A stretch of DNA of 23,638 bases from Pelargonium nanum (GCA_036897485.1 JAYMTF010001400.1:1-23638), one strand, 5' to 3'. Positions 1 through 11,119 are shown, numbered from the stretch's first letter. Notes: generated from the letters alone by a model not told the origin. A program made the numbers and translations.

Positions 1-1287
1 ATTGGACTATCAATTGGAGAAATTTTAGTGACACGTGTCACTCAATTGGGATACACATTAGAAATTATATATATATATTAGATATTAGATACCTGTTTTT
101 TGTTATAACAATTCGAATTTTTTTATCCTATGTAATTCAAATTATATTATTTTAAAATAAAAATATAAGAAAAATGTGACTTATTTTCTCATATAGATAA
201 ATACGTGTGTAGGAGAGTGAGTGTTGTAAAAATAATTGGGCCATGGGCTTCGACTCCTGACACTGCAGTTTTTGAATGCTCTATTAGGCCTGGCCTCTCT
301 TATTTTTAGACACATCTGGTAGGAAACCAAAAGTCATTTTTTAAGAATTTAGTCAGTGAATAATAATTGTCCTTTTTTTTTATGAATGAATAATAATTGT
401 CTTAAAAAGAGTAGATTTAGTCAAATTTGGAAAAATAATTATTAATAATATTGATATTATAATGCTCTAAAAATAATATTATAATAAACTAGTTAAAGTT
501 ACTCTTTTATACCGTTCAATTTTTTTTTAAATAAATTCAATTGATAATTCACAGCTAGTACGTACTTCTGAGCATAAACAAATCATAAAAAGTGTATAAA
601 AAAAAGTAAAGATGTCAAATTTAGCTTGTAAGTCTAAAACATTTAATTGTCGGAAGTCCGATACTCTTATTAAACCCAAGAAATCTAGTTGATCGCACTG
701 GTGAAGTTTCGATTGAATTGTTAATTTGATGAAATCCAATGGTAAATAAGAGGATTGTGTAAAATCGAACAATTAGGTTGAATGACATATCAATTCACAT
801 GAAATGACAAAGAATTTATTTATCTCAAAATAAGTGTCATATTTTACTTGCATTTTTGTTAAGAAATGAATGTTTTGTTTTCATTTTAGATAGTTAGTTA
901 TGTAATTACTAATAATGTTCTTATAATATGTTAGTTAGTATTTATTAAATTTGTACTACATATGTACATGAAGATAGAAGGAAAAAAAACTAAGTATTTT
1001 TTTTTAAATTTTTTTTTATCATACTAGAAAGTAAAATAGTTATATTTGAAACATGAAGAGAACACAGTTTTAAAAACCTACTATATATAGAATTTAGGAC
1101 ACGACATTTGGCAATAACCTACTATTTATAGATTGTAGAAATTAGCTATATATAGATCTTAAGATATGACTTTTGGGAAAAAATTAGATATATTCCCATT
1201 TTAGTTGGAATGATTTTTGTTAATATTATTTTATTTTTAAAATGAATGTTTTATTTTTTTTTTCCATATAAAATTAAGGAAAAAAAT
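1..1287. other. AT-rich intergenic DNA
   Basis: I see no gene here. The sequence is very AT-rich with many short A and T runs and frequent stops in all frames. The only visible structure is a short direct repeat of about 16 bases (aataataattgtc core) near 355-371 and again near 387-402. The short minus-strand open frame at 527-772 has no recognisable domain and I do not regard it as a gene. Confidence 0.6.
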
Positions 1288-1515
1288 AGATGGTGTTGTA
1301 CCACCAAGCGCGTGGATCAATTGGTAAGGCGTTGTTGCAGCTTAACTTGTGGTCTCCAATTCGAGTCCCAAGGAATGCAGTTGCGTCCTATCCAGCTTGA
1401 GTGAGGATTAGTCTGAGTGTGGTATGACTTAAAGGTGTTGATCTCGTGCTGATCGAAGGCCCGCTTCGAAAACGTTATGGATAAAACCAAAAAAAAAAAA
1501 AAGATGGTGTTGTAC
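1288..1515 (+). mobile_element. tRNA-derived SINE with perfect target-site duplication
   Basis: The element is about 200 bp and ends in an A-rich tail (about 1488-1502). The 14-base word agatggtgttgtac occurs exactly at 1288-1301 and again at 1502-1515, flanking the element as a target-site duplication. Near the 5' end is a degenerate RNA polymerase III A box (TGGATCAATTGG, 1313-1324). A B-box-like AATTCGAGTCC follows at 1358-1368, at the usual spacing for a tRNA-derived head. The body shares a block (gagtgaggattagt.tgagtgtg, then a ggccc..tcgaaaac block) with the element at 4257-4497, so both belong to one family. The perfect duplication suggests a fairly recent insertion. Calling it a SINE rests on box A/B, the A tail and the duplications. 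I cannot name the family. Confidence 0.85.
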
Positions 1516-2659
1516 ATTTACTTTTTATATAACTATCTTACTAAAAGAAGAATATGGGTATATGACATTAATTTTGCCAAAACAATATCCATAATAGTAT
1601 AAGTTCTTAACTATTTTTTAACCCAACAGGCTGAATGTTATTAACTCAAATCATCAAATAACATTGATTAAATCAAATCTCAAATGACAATGTCTGACAT
1701 AATGAAATTCGTTATGTTCACAAAAAAATTGAGAAAAACTTTTATTTTGTTGTTAGTTTCACTTTTATACAAAATGAAATTCGTTCATTCACTCAACACT
1801 TCGACTTGTAGTGTATAAATTAAAGATGCCCATTAAATTTCAAAATCCACATAAAAATATGTACCTAAACCAAGAGAATAACTAATCTAGAATATAAACT
1901 CAATGTAATGAATATGTAAATATCAGTGGGCATCGAATTATCATAAATGAAGCACGATGGTTTGGGGATAATTAATAGTATGGCATATGCTTCTCAAGAA
2001 CTGGAAATCCACTATCTACAGTCTACACGTCTTCAATTTTAGTTAACACGTTTTATTCCTTGTGAATAATAAAATCTAAACATATATTACATGTCTGTAT
2101 TCTCTCTGCAACTCTCAACGTTGATAGAATATGAAGTATTTTCACTTGGGATAAATCAAACTAATAAGAAAAATGTCATTACACTAACATTCATTTCGTT
2201 CATACTCATTTTAATACATTTACGAAAACAAAGCTTAGATTCATATTTCTTAAAGACTTGCCATTATGTTATTTATTGAGTAAGTCTGTCTCTGGTACTA
2301 GTTGTGTTTGATTGCATATATATATAGAAGTTGATTGAACTTCATAATTCATTATACAATTTCTTATCTAACATTCAATGATAACTATGAATTTGACTTT
2401 CAAATTCATTATGTGTTTTATTTCTATCAAATGATGGATAAAATAATCAAATGGTTACACGTTGGATTACGATGGGTTTGATAAAATAATCCAATGGTCT
2501 CCCAAAATACGCTTATGTGATCCATTTTATTTTTATTTTTTTCTCTTTTACCGAAAATGATTAATATATATTTGTACTAGTGAATATTCTCTACTTAAAT
2601 GTTTTTTTATTATTTTAATTTCAACTTTCAATTTATATAGTCTTAATTATATGTACATG
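1516..2659. other. AT-rich intergenic DNA
   Basis: No gene is supported. The plus-strand open frame at 2091-2279 has low-complexity composition and no domain. A local imperfect duplication of a gataaaataatc-aatgg unit lies near 2437-2500. Confidence 0.5.
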
Positions 2660-3930
2660 AGTTGGAACAAAGTCTTGTACCAATGAGTCTTATATGTTCT
2701 CGACTCAAATTGTAACAATAGAATGTGTTGTTGTCTTGTTAACATGTTAAGGCAAATCTAGAAATACTCTAAATCCAAAGTCTTGTAGCTACCCAATCTA
2801 GGAGATGAGCTTGTTGCATGTGCAAGGTAGAACACCGTCGAGTGAAGATCCCAAATGTGTTCTCGAGACTCCGTCTCAAGAGTGAGAGTAAAAAATATCA
2901 ACCGAAAAATACAAGAACTAGAGAGAGTTCTAGAGAGAGAAAATGAAGCTCGTTTTGTAGCCCACTTAGGTGTTTGAGTTATAGCCTCCCAGGCGAGTTT
3001 TGAAACTCTTGTGTGCCCTTCGAACTTAGTGGGGTGGATTGGAGTCTCTACGAGCGCCTGCCTCTTCTAGTAGTGTCCTTAACAACGTATGAAATCTTGA
3101 AAGTGTTCCGGTGATGGGGAGAGTTTTGGAGGTGACCCGGTGAGGTGAAGATATTGAGGGTGACCCGATGAAGTACTAGGGAGTATGTGAGGTGGAGAGG
3201 CTTGGAAACTTTGGTGGTCTATTGATGAGACTAAGTGTGAAGGAGATGAAAAACTGTTAATGAGTCTTTGTAACCTTATGTGAAGACTAAATGTTGACGT
3301 TATAATGGGGTGAAAGAACTCTCCCTCGGAGCCTTTGGGGACTTTACAACGACCTTATTCTCATCGATGAATGGCGCAAGAACATCTTTGGTCGAGAACA
3401 AAATGAGCTTGAGGCTGGTCATAGTAGAATTTCATGACATAAAATTTCGGTCCGCGACATCGGAGGTTGAATGGAGATAATGGCCATGTAATGGTGGAGT
3501 TCGATCAAGATAACATGTCGTGGCATGAGTTGGAAGGTTGTTGCATGCGAGATTGACCATACTAAGTTTATCTCAGTTAATGTAGCATGCCGCGACATGT
3601 GAGGTTGGTTGTAGAGTTTGACCATGCATTACATAATTTATGGTTGAGCAAGGTGGACCATGTTTGGGGAGTTTGTCGGGGTCTATATATGCCATTATTA
3701 GAGAATATATTGGTCATATTAGTAGAAATTTTTCATTCTTGAGAAGCTTGATCATTTCTAGAGAGTTTTAACTCGCACGTTCGCTCGGGCATGTGTTACG
3801 TTTATGCGTGGAAAAAGGAGACCACTCACATTTTACTGGATCCTACGTAAGAGTCTTCAAGACATTAAGATGTATGGACTTTTGATAATGGATATTGACG
3901 TGACGTTCAGACGTCACATTTCTATACGTA
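2660..3930. mobile_element. Degraded LTR-like repeat block, ends unresolved
   Basis: This stretch is clearly less AT-rich than its flanks, yet holds no credible protein. It contains a TATA-like ctatatatgcc near 3683. About 50 bases downstream comes a 'tttttcattcttgagaagcttgatcatttctagagag' type passage, which resembles the U3/R/U5 promoter region of plant LTR retrotransposons. It also holds imperfect copies of a ccgcgacatg/catgtcg motif (near 3451, 3514-3527, 3586-3599). A word aaagtcttgta appears near 2671 and again near 2780. I could not find paired LTR ends, a primer-binding site or a polyprotein, so this may be a solo or decayed LTR, or another repeat. The minus open frame at 3419-3625 is produced by the repeated motif and is not a gene. 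Confidence 0.35.
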
Positions 3931-4256
3931 ATATGTCGTTTCAACTTATAATTATGAATAACATAAACTTGACTTTATAACAAAATTGAATGACAATTAA
4001 CGTACATAGTACATCATGTTCTACACATGTAAAACACAATTAGATAATAAAATGACATACATTACACACAAATATAAAATGAGGTAATAGTTAATTGTTA
4101 GTAACAAAGATGTATTTATATAATTAAATTAATACTAGTAGAAAATAAGACGTTTTACAACCTAATTAGAATCAATTAACAAGATTATGATAAAATCAAT
4201 CCATCCGTTTCACTTCCATTAAAAAATAAAAAAGTTTATCGGTTTCACTCCATATT

Positions 4257-4497
4257 AAATAGTGAATTTAGCAATAGGCGTTGTGTGAAGTGGTACATGT
4301 TTCACTTTTCTTAAGCAATGTCTCGGTTTTTGAGTCTTGTGTATGGAAAAACATTTGTTGGGAGAGTTAGCCCTACTTCATCTTGTGGATATTCCCGGCT
4401 CGAGTGAGGATTAGTGTGAGTGTGATTAAACGGTTTAAAAATGTCAATCGTGATTAATTGCAGGCCCATCTCGAAAACCTCACAAAAAAAATAGTGA
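4257..4497 (+). mobile_element. Second, older copy of the same SINE family
   Basis: The 9-base word aaatagtga flanks the element at 4257-4265 and 4489-4497, the right copy directly after an A tail. The 3' half matches the element at 1288-1515 (gctcgagtgaggattagt, tgagtgtg, caggcccatctcgaaaac), which defines a family. The tRNA-like head is degenerate: a weak A box near 4280-4293 and a B-box-like ggtttttgagtc near 4325. The shorter duplication and poorer boxes suggest it is older or more diverged than the first copy. It lies about 740 bp upstream of the IPK1 start codon. Confidence 0.7.
4387..4394. promoter_or_regulatory. P1BS-like motif upstream of IPK1
   Basis: GGATATTC matches the palindromic PHR1-binding consensus GNATATNC. 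It lies about 840 bp before the IPK1 start codon and inside the SINE copy. Plant IPK1 genes are known to respond to phosphate status through PHR factors. A six-base-specific motif occurs by chance about once in 4 kb (another, GCATATGC, is near 1983), so functional weight is low. Confidence 0.2.
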
Positions 4498-5106
4498 TAC
4501 TTGTTTTGAAAGGCATATGGTGAGTGAGTGCCTGAGTGGTTCTTGAAATTCTCAGAATCAGATCTGCGCTCTGTATAGACTATATACTATAAACGGACGG
4601 TCCACAATTAAAGACATAACATGGAGCCCACACCTCTCTCCGGTCTATTTTTCTTTATCAAATGTTAGTGGGTTCTGACTTTTGGGTTTAGGACGCATTG
4701 CCAATTCGAATCCGCTTAAAGTCATTGTACCTGTAGAACACCCTCCTAGAGGTACAACACCTAGAAGCAATCTCGTCAGGTACACACTACACAGAGTTGA
4801 CTTGAGAGTTTAATAATTAAAAAACAAATTAATTACTGTATATGTTATTATTGGAAATTAGAAAAAAAAACCCTTTTCCCGAGAAGATGCGTCAGAGTCG
4901 TCAGTCACTACTTTGATTCTCGGTGTCATCTTCTTCTTCTTCGTCCCTTCCGTCCATATCATCCACAGCTCCTCCGTCTTCTTCACAGCATTGAAGCGAT
5001 CACTCGGCGCAGTTGGGTCTCTCCGGCTGCGGTGGTGATTCTGTCAGATTTCGGAGGTTTAGGGTTTTACTTCGGTGGACTGAGTCGATCGGATTTTCAT
5101 ACAAAG

Positions 5107-5199
5107 GTACGTGCATCGTTCAATCTCAATTGTTCAATCTATCGATTGAGCTCTGTTTCGTAGATTTGATTGATTCTTAGTCTCGTGAATTTCATGCAG
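5107..5199 (+). other. IPK1: Probable 5'-UTR intron of IPK1
   Basis: A strong donor (AAAG then gtacgt, intron from 5107) and acceptor (ttcatgcag, ending 5199) lie just before the IPK1 start codon. They bound a 93-nt AT-rich segment. The leader would then be the CT-rich stretch from roughly 4880 to 5106 joined to 5200-5232. This is inferred from splice signals only. Confidence 0.6.
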
Positions 5200-5232
5200 A
5201 GAGTTTGAGCTGTAGCCAATTTTTGCCGTTCT

Positions 5233-7873
5233 ATGGCGCTGGTTTTGGGGCCTAAGGACGCTGCTGATTGGACCTACAGAGGGGAAGGTGCTGCCAATCT
5301 TGTTCTCGCTTACACTGGATCGTCTTCAGCTTTTGTAAGCTCTTCTGCTTCTGGACATTGCTGATCCATTTTAGATTTTTGTAGCTTAAATGAGCTGAAA
5401 AAATACTTGTTTTCTTTTTTCTTCTTATATTTGTGGGTGTAAGGTTGGGAAGGTTATGCGGTTACATAAATCTTTGAGGAACGGGTCTAAGAGTGCCAAG
5501 AATCCTTCACTATTATCAACTCAGGAACGTGTTCTTTGGAAAGATATAGATGACTTGGCAGCATCTCCAACAAGAGAAGTTGCTGCCCAAGCTTATGTCA
5601 ACTTTGTGATGAGTCCACTATTGGGTGCCAAACATGTTGATGCTGGGGTATGTTTACTTTGACAACTTAACACTAAATCTAGAGTTTGAGAACACCAATT
5701 TCTGTTCTAATACTGACTTTAATGAAAGTAGAGTAGCGAGCTCTGCTTTCTTGGATTCATACTTTCATTGGAATTGATCTTATTGTCTTCTCTCCGGTCG
5801 AATACATTGCAATATTTTTTGTATGTCAGCCTATAGATAGCCAGAAGTAAGAAGTTACTTTCATCAGCATGATGAGTTCCTTATATATGTTATTATTATC
5901 ATTTGTACTTGGCAGATTCGCGTCTATGTATCCAAGGAGTTCTTGGAGTCAGTTGAGAAGGATGTTTTGTGCCACCGTCCATCTTGGCGAGTTGATGCTG
6001 CCAAGATTGATACACTTTGTGATTCTGCGCTTATCATATCTGATCACTCAATTTTTCCTCATGGTAATTACCACCTCAAGAAATGTTTTTGCAAATATAT
6101 CCTTCCAGTTCTCACTTTCACTATGCATGTTCTGTTCTGTTTTCTTCAAGTTGCACATTAGGATATCCATATGCCTGCTCTCCCCTCAAGGGAAACACTT
6201 GGCAAGTCAGTAAAACTACTAAAACATGATTATTGACTGCTGGAGGTTTACTTGAATATTTTTCTATTATTTCAGGAACTCCTAAAGGCGTACCCTGTAT
6301 ATCTGTCGAGATAAAGGTGCGTGTTCATAATTGTGTCTTGTATTTCATCTCAACTCGTCAGTGTTGACTTCTGTTATTGTACAATCATTTCCCTTTTTGA
6401 TACCATTTTTATTTTGAAAAAGCAGCCCAAATGTGGATTTCTCCCTAATTCAAGATTCATAACAGAAGAAAATGCCATTAAAAGACGGGTAACTCGTTTT
6501 AGAATGCATCAAGTCCTGAAGTTGCGTGAACAAGAGGTACTTATCTACCACGTTCTTGGTAGTAAATTGTAGTTATTGTTTTATTATATGATGGTATAGT
6601 ATTCTTCTTTCAACTCTATTGTCACTACTGTTTTAAGTCTGCTTTGTCACATCATTCAAAGTGCTGCTAGATGATTCTGCTCATTTTGATGTTGGTGTCG
6701 CTCTTGCCACTCTCTTGTTTTAATCTTTATCTGTCACACCATTCAGTGTATAGATAGATAATCATTCTGATTTTAGTCTTGGTGTTTTTCTCTCTTCAAA
6801 TTTGATTGTTTCATAAATTATATTGCAGATATCTGAGTTAAGTGAATACGATCCAATGGATCTGTTCTCTGGATCAAAGGAAAGAATACTTAAAGCTATC
6901 AAGGCTCTCTTTACCACTCCGCAGAACAACTTCCGTATATTCTTGAATGGTTCTCTTATTTTTGGGGGCTTGGGTGGTGGTACAAGCAGTACTAATTTTG
7001 CTATTGAAGAAGCATTTGAAGATGTTCTCAAGTGTGTCATTCGAGCAGATAATGGTATGCGTACCACGAGCTTTCTACAGCTTGTTACTGATGCAGTTTT
7101 TAAATCTGGAGTACTGGATCGGCTTCTTGAGGTCCAGAAGCTTGATGCTTGTGATATTGAAGGGGCAATTCATGCATATTATAATGTTGTTTCTAGGCCA
7201 TGCATGGTTTGTAGAGAATTGGAAAAAGTTCAAGTATCACACAGATGTGGCACTCTGCATTCAATTCCTTTGGATGAGAGCATGAAAATTGTGAAGGACT
7301 ATCTGATAGCTGCTACGGCAAAGGACTGTAGTTTGATGGTTAGTTTTAGACCTAGGGAAGAGGGGGACTCAGAATCTTCCTATAATGATGTACGTTTGGA
7401 ATCTACCAGGCAGAATTTTGATTACAAGGTAAGCAACTTTCTGCCTTTTGAATTTTTATGTGCATTAATACTTGTTTTCATCTTACTACCATAATATTTG
7501 AAATCACAAGTTTTTCAAAGAAAAAAATCAAGAGGAATTGAGATCAACTGATATATTGGAACGTCTTAGCTTGACATCATTAAAATGTTCGCTTATGAAG
7601 CAAGATAAATTATTTCAAATGGTATTTAGGTGAACAAAGTAACCAGAATATGTTCTTATTTGTTCCTCAAAAACTTGATCCTGGCTATTAATATCTCGTG
7701 CAACTTATTCTTTCTAGGCATATTTCATTGACTTGGATTTAAAACCATTGGAGAAGATGGAACACTACTATGAATTAGACAAGAAGATAGTGAAAAGCTA
7801 CACACAGATGTTGAAAACAGAGGATGGGGAAGGTAAAGCTGAGCCTGTTCATGCTTATGGATCTACATATTGA
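5233..7873 (+). CDS. IPK1: Inositol-pentakisphosphate 2-kinase
   Basis: It phosphorylates the 2-position of inositol pentakisphosphate to make phytate (InsP6). Coding exons are 5233-5334, 5444-5647, 5916-6063, 6276-6316, 6426-6536, 6829-7428 and 7718-7873. All junctions are GT-AG and in frame, giving 453 aa, the usual plant length (Arabidopsis about 451). The nucleotide-binding motif GEGAANLV is at residues 17-24, the substrate-binding EIKPKCG at 163-169, DLFSG near 213, and LNGSL near 241. Expected catalytic or metal residues are present: D368 in TAKDCSLM, and D407 and K411 in IDLDLKP. The plant-specific zinc site looks intact (H318, C327 and C330 in PCMVC, H346). The start is the first ATG after the 5'-UTR intron and gives the conserved N-terminus. 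The gene looks complete and functional. Confidence 0.95.
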
Positions 7874-8330
7874 GATATGACATTATGGTAAAGACACATT
7901 TGCACAGGAAAATCCTGCTGGTGAGTGCAAGAAGTTCAACATGGATTTCTTTTCCAAGAATTAATGAGTGTAGAATGCAGATGGGAACTTCTCATTCATT
8001 TCCTCCCTCTGCTGGGGCAATCAGATTTCCTTCTGTGTAGATTATGTACTTTATGTACTTTTACTGTCCAAGTGCTTACTTTACCTCATGTTTTTGTGGA
8101 ACCTGAAGAATTTGAGGTCTGAATTGGATTTAGATTTTCATAGTTTACAGTGATGGGTTTGAGATGCTGAATAGGTTAGTCCAATGATGTATGGCAGACT
8201 GCCTTAGAATGAGCTTTAATTGATGTATCATAGAGCCCACTTTGTACCTTTATTTCAGTTGACTGTATTGCTCCCTCCAAAATATATGAATTGATTTTGT
8301 TAAATAAAGTTTTGTATCTGCGTGCTTTGT
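7874..8330 (+). terminator. IPK1: IPK1 3'-UTR with poly(A) signal
   Basis: The stretch after the stop codon is T-rich with no conserved frame. A canonical AATAAA lies at 8303-8308 (aaataaagttttgtatctg), about 430 nt after the stop, so cleavage near 8325-8335 is likely. The open frame at 7925-8122 lies within this UTR and has no domain. Confidence 0.55.
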
Positions 8331-8589
8331 TCTATATATTCAATTTTCACATTTTTCTCTCCCATTCAGACATAGGTGTCTGAAACTCTGCCTTTGTTGC
8401 AATTCTTCAGATAATGTTTGCATGTATATGATTGTGCTTATTTGAGTGCATGGAGTTGCCTCCATCCTACCTATGTATTATTGTATGATGGTATTTATGT
8501 ATATATATGCTTGTTACGCATGTTACATAATATTTAGCTTATATGGGCATCTAATCAGTGTTTTGTCTTGATACTGTCCTATTGACAGC

Positions 8590-9716
8590 TTAAAGAGAAG
8601 GAGAAAGTGACAACTCAATTTGGTCTCTACAGGGATGGTGACATGTCAGCTACTTCAATGCTATTCCATCCCAAGCCCACATGGGTAATTAATTTATACA
8701 GCTGGATTTTCAGTAACCTTGGTGTGTGGAAGCTCAGCAGCAACCTTTTGAGGATCATCCTGGTTGTAGGCAGACGGAATGTTTCAACTTCTGTTTTGTG
8801 TAGAGGTACTGGTAAGCTGTTGATAAGCTTTATGAAACTGAACTGCAAGAGCTCCTCTCTCCTTTAGCTGTTTAATATCTTAAGCTATAAAGTTCTATGC
8901 ACTTTTTCAATATCAAGTAATTACACTTTAGAACAAAATATGCAAACCCAACATGAAAATCTGTAGTAGGCTATCTTAAAACTGGTAAGGTTCTGTGTGT
9001 GTACTGTGTTTGTTTATCATGAGCTTTGGTTCATATAATTTGTTTAAGGCATAACCTTGGCCCCGATTATGCATGATTTTCACGTTTCTTGGTAGAGCTT
9101 CTTATTAGGGGAAAATGCTCCATTTCCTTTCTCTGACTGACTGTTGCTATTGAATCATTATGAAGTTGTGGAAGCCTTTATATAAAGTTTCTGTTATTTC
9201 ACTTGGTAATAGTATTTCACTTCAAATGTGCACAAAGATTAGGGACTTGGGGTATGAAGTGAGCAAAAAGTGCCTAAACCATGGAACAAAAGCATTAGCT
9301 ATAAACTCCTGCCCTTTTGATTTGGATGAGGTGTTGCCCCATAGATTTATATTGAACAAAAGTACAAAACTCTATTGCCAGTCTAATAGTATTAAAAAAT
9401 GGTTCCATATTTTTACCCAGTTAGTGTTTTCAGTAAATGATGTCAATGACTTATATCATATGTTTCACAGTTATTTCTTACTAAATTTATTATGAGCTGG
9501 TTTTCAGTTATATCCGATATCTGTATTCTTATTCTATCATCTGTGTTGAGCTCTCTGTCATTAGTTTTACACGCATAATATATTATATTTGAAGTATATT
9601 CTAAGCACAGAAATTCTAATTTGATTTACAGGACATCATATAGGCATTGCCGCCAATACTGAAGGATTTATGCTCTAGCTTGATTGATATCGCTCAGTCA
9701 GACAAGTAGAATGGCG
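8590..9716 (+). other. Exon-like sequence of unknown origin
   Basis: Positions 8590-8812 form an open stretch preceded by an acceptor-like ttgacag and ended by a strong donor (GTACTG then gtaagc at 8813). A second acceptor-like site (tgatttacag) ends at 9631. Joining the two keeps the frame open until a TAG near 9676. The predicted peptide (GLYRDGDMSATSMLFHPKP early on) matches no family I recognise. This may be 5'-UTR exons of the downstream HMA gene, a non-coding transcript or a gene remnant. The rest of 8331-9770 is AT-rich with nothing else clear. The open frame at 9160-9495 has no domain. Confidence 0.25.
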
Positions 9717-9774
9717 GTGACTAATTCTGCTAAACCTTGTGATGATTAGCGATGGGCTTCTGAGCTGTTCAAGG

Positions 9775-9856
<82 letters not shown>
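9775..9856. repeat. Compound microsatellite (TC)n(CA)n
   Basis: About 49 bases of TC/CT repeats, with one small interruption near 9794, pass directly into about 33 bases of CA repeats. The array lies between IPK1 and the HMA-domain gene and is likely to vary in length between individuals. The open frame at 9739-9927 is a product of this repeat, not a gene. Confidence 0.97.
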
Positions 9857-9861
<5 letters not shown>

Positions 9862-10514
9862 GGGTCTAAACTGAAGTTATTTCAAAACCTCTTAACTCGG
9901 GCTTTGAATACGACAAAAAGGCCGTAAAAAGGTGTAGAAGCAGGCCAAGTTGTGCTCACAGGTGACTTACTGTCCCATGCCTCATTAGCCAAGCCAGTTC
10001 ACATGGCAAAATCACAATAGCTTTCTGGCAGGATTCTCTTATGCTAATGCCACATTAGTATATGTCTTGAAAAAACTAGGTTCATCCAGAAAATTTGTGG
10101 GGGAATGGCTTGACAACTGACAAGACTTATAAATTTACATAGTAGTTGATGACAATGTGATGATTTTACTCAGAGTATTAAGTGAGACTGAGATGAGCAA
10201 GAAAAGTGATGCTCAGTAAATAGAGGTTACTGTAAGTGATTGCCTTGGAATTTGATTTTGGTTGGATCAAACAGAAATATGTGGGAAAGCCATGATATAG
10301 CACAAATTTGTGTGTGGTTTCAACATTAACTGCATATGAAAATCATAGGTGATCAATCAGGGACCTTCTGACAAGCAATCAATTCTAGACACCAACTAAC
10401 ATTGTCAGTCCATTTAGTTCTTCACCCAACATCTATCTAGAGCAAGAGAAATAGTAAAATGAAACCCAGATACTTTCCAATAATATAACCAAGTAGGAGA
10501 AAGTAGAGAATATT
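9857..10514. other. Intergenic DNA upstream of the HMA gene
   Basis: I see no coding potential or repeat in this stretch. It probably contains the promoter of the HMA-domain gene. Confidence 0.5.
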
Positions 10515-10523
10515 TATATATAA
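10515..10523 (+). promoter_or_regulatory. TATA box of the HMA-domain gene
   Basis: TATATATAA lies 88-96 nt upstream of the proposed ATG at 10611. A start of transcription about 30 nt downstream, near 10548, would give a leader of about 60 nt. This supports the nearby short first exon over the alternative start at 9711. Confidence 0.45.
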
Positions 10524-10610
10524 CAGCAGGATACATTTATATTTTCTATATTATCTTGTTCCTGGCAACTTCTCTTACAATTAGAACTTGTTTAATTCCA
10601 TATCAGAACA

Positions 10611-11119
10611 ATGTCAAAGGTTCCATTCCTGTGTCTGTTGCTTTATTGATCATGTTATTTACCAGTATTTATTTGTATCTGCATGTTTTTCTGTGCCATT
10701 CTGTTTACACTGACATTCTGCAGTACTTTCTCTATTCTGAGCACAAAAGTAGGTAGCAGTGGAGGAGGACCTGACTATGGTTGTTTCTGTTGCAGAAAAC
10801 AGTAGTGTCAGTGAATCTGCTCTGTTCAAAGTGCAGACAGAAGGTAATGAAGTTAATTGCAGCCATAGAAGGAGTAACATCTATTGTCCTGGACCCATCA
10901 AAAAACACAGCCACAGTCATAGGTGAAGCTGATCCAGTGAAGATCATTAAAAAGGTGAGGAAATTCAGAAAATCGGCATCTATAACGAGCATAGGTCCTT
11001 CCAAGGACGAGAAGAAGGATGATAAGAAAGATGCAATTCCTTACCCTCCAAAGACTTGTCAAAGATGCGATGTTTGGTATGTGATCGACAATGGTTTTGG
11101 CCTTTGTTCTATTATGTAA
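10611..11119 (+). CDS. HMA-domain isoprenylated metal-binding protein (HIPP-like)
   Basis: This is a small heavy-metal-associated (HMA/ATX1-like) protein, likely a cytosolic or membrane-tethered metal chaperone. The main exon is 10796-11119. It begins after a clear acceptor (tttctgttgcag) and reads KTVVSVNLLCSKC. The metal-binding CxxC is C13-S-K-C16. The beta-alpha-beta core runs to about residue 58. A charged linker (KDEKKDDKK) follows, then a second CxxC (C91-Q-R-C94). The protein ends in CSIM, a CaaX box for prenylation. My preferred first exon is ATG TCA AAG at 10611-10619 with intron 10620-10795, giving MSK-KTVV and 110 aa. An alternative is ATG GCG at 9711-9716 with a 1.08-kb intron, giving MA-KTVV. 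The first exon is therefore uncertain and the second exon is solid. The family commonly has a tiny first exon. Confidence 0.85.

Noticed and set aside
1302..1385. Possible tRNA gene
   Set aside because: A and B box-like motifs are present, but no cloverleaf with a paired acceptor stem is evident. The segment is part of an A-tailed element with target duplications, so it is a SINE head.
3419..3625. Minus open frame with repeated MSRHAT-like segments
   Set aside because: The peptide repeats come from the inverted DNA motif in an LTR-like block, not from a protein.
5869..6213. Two overlapping plus-strand open frames (5869-6213 and 5943-6161)
   Set aside because: They run across the third IPK1 exon and its introns. 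The second contains the true exon frame, and the remainder is intron.
6762..7067. Minus-strand open frame of 101 aa
   Set aside because: It is antisense to the large IPK1 exon and has no recognisable domain.
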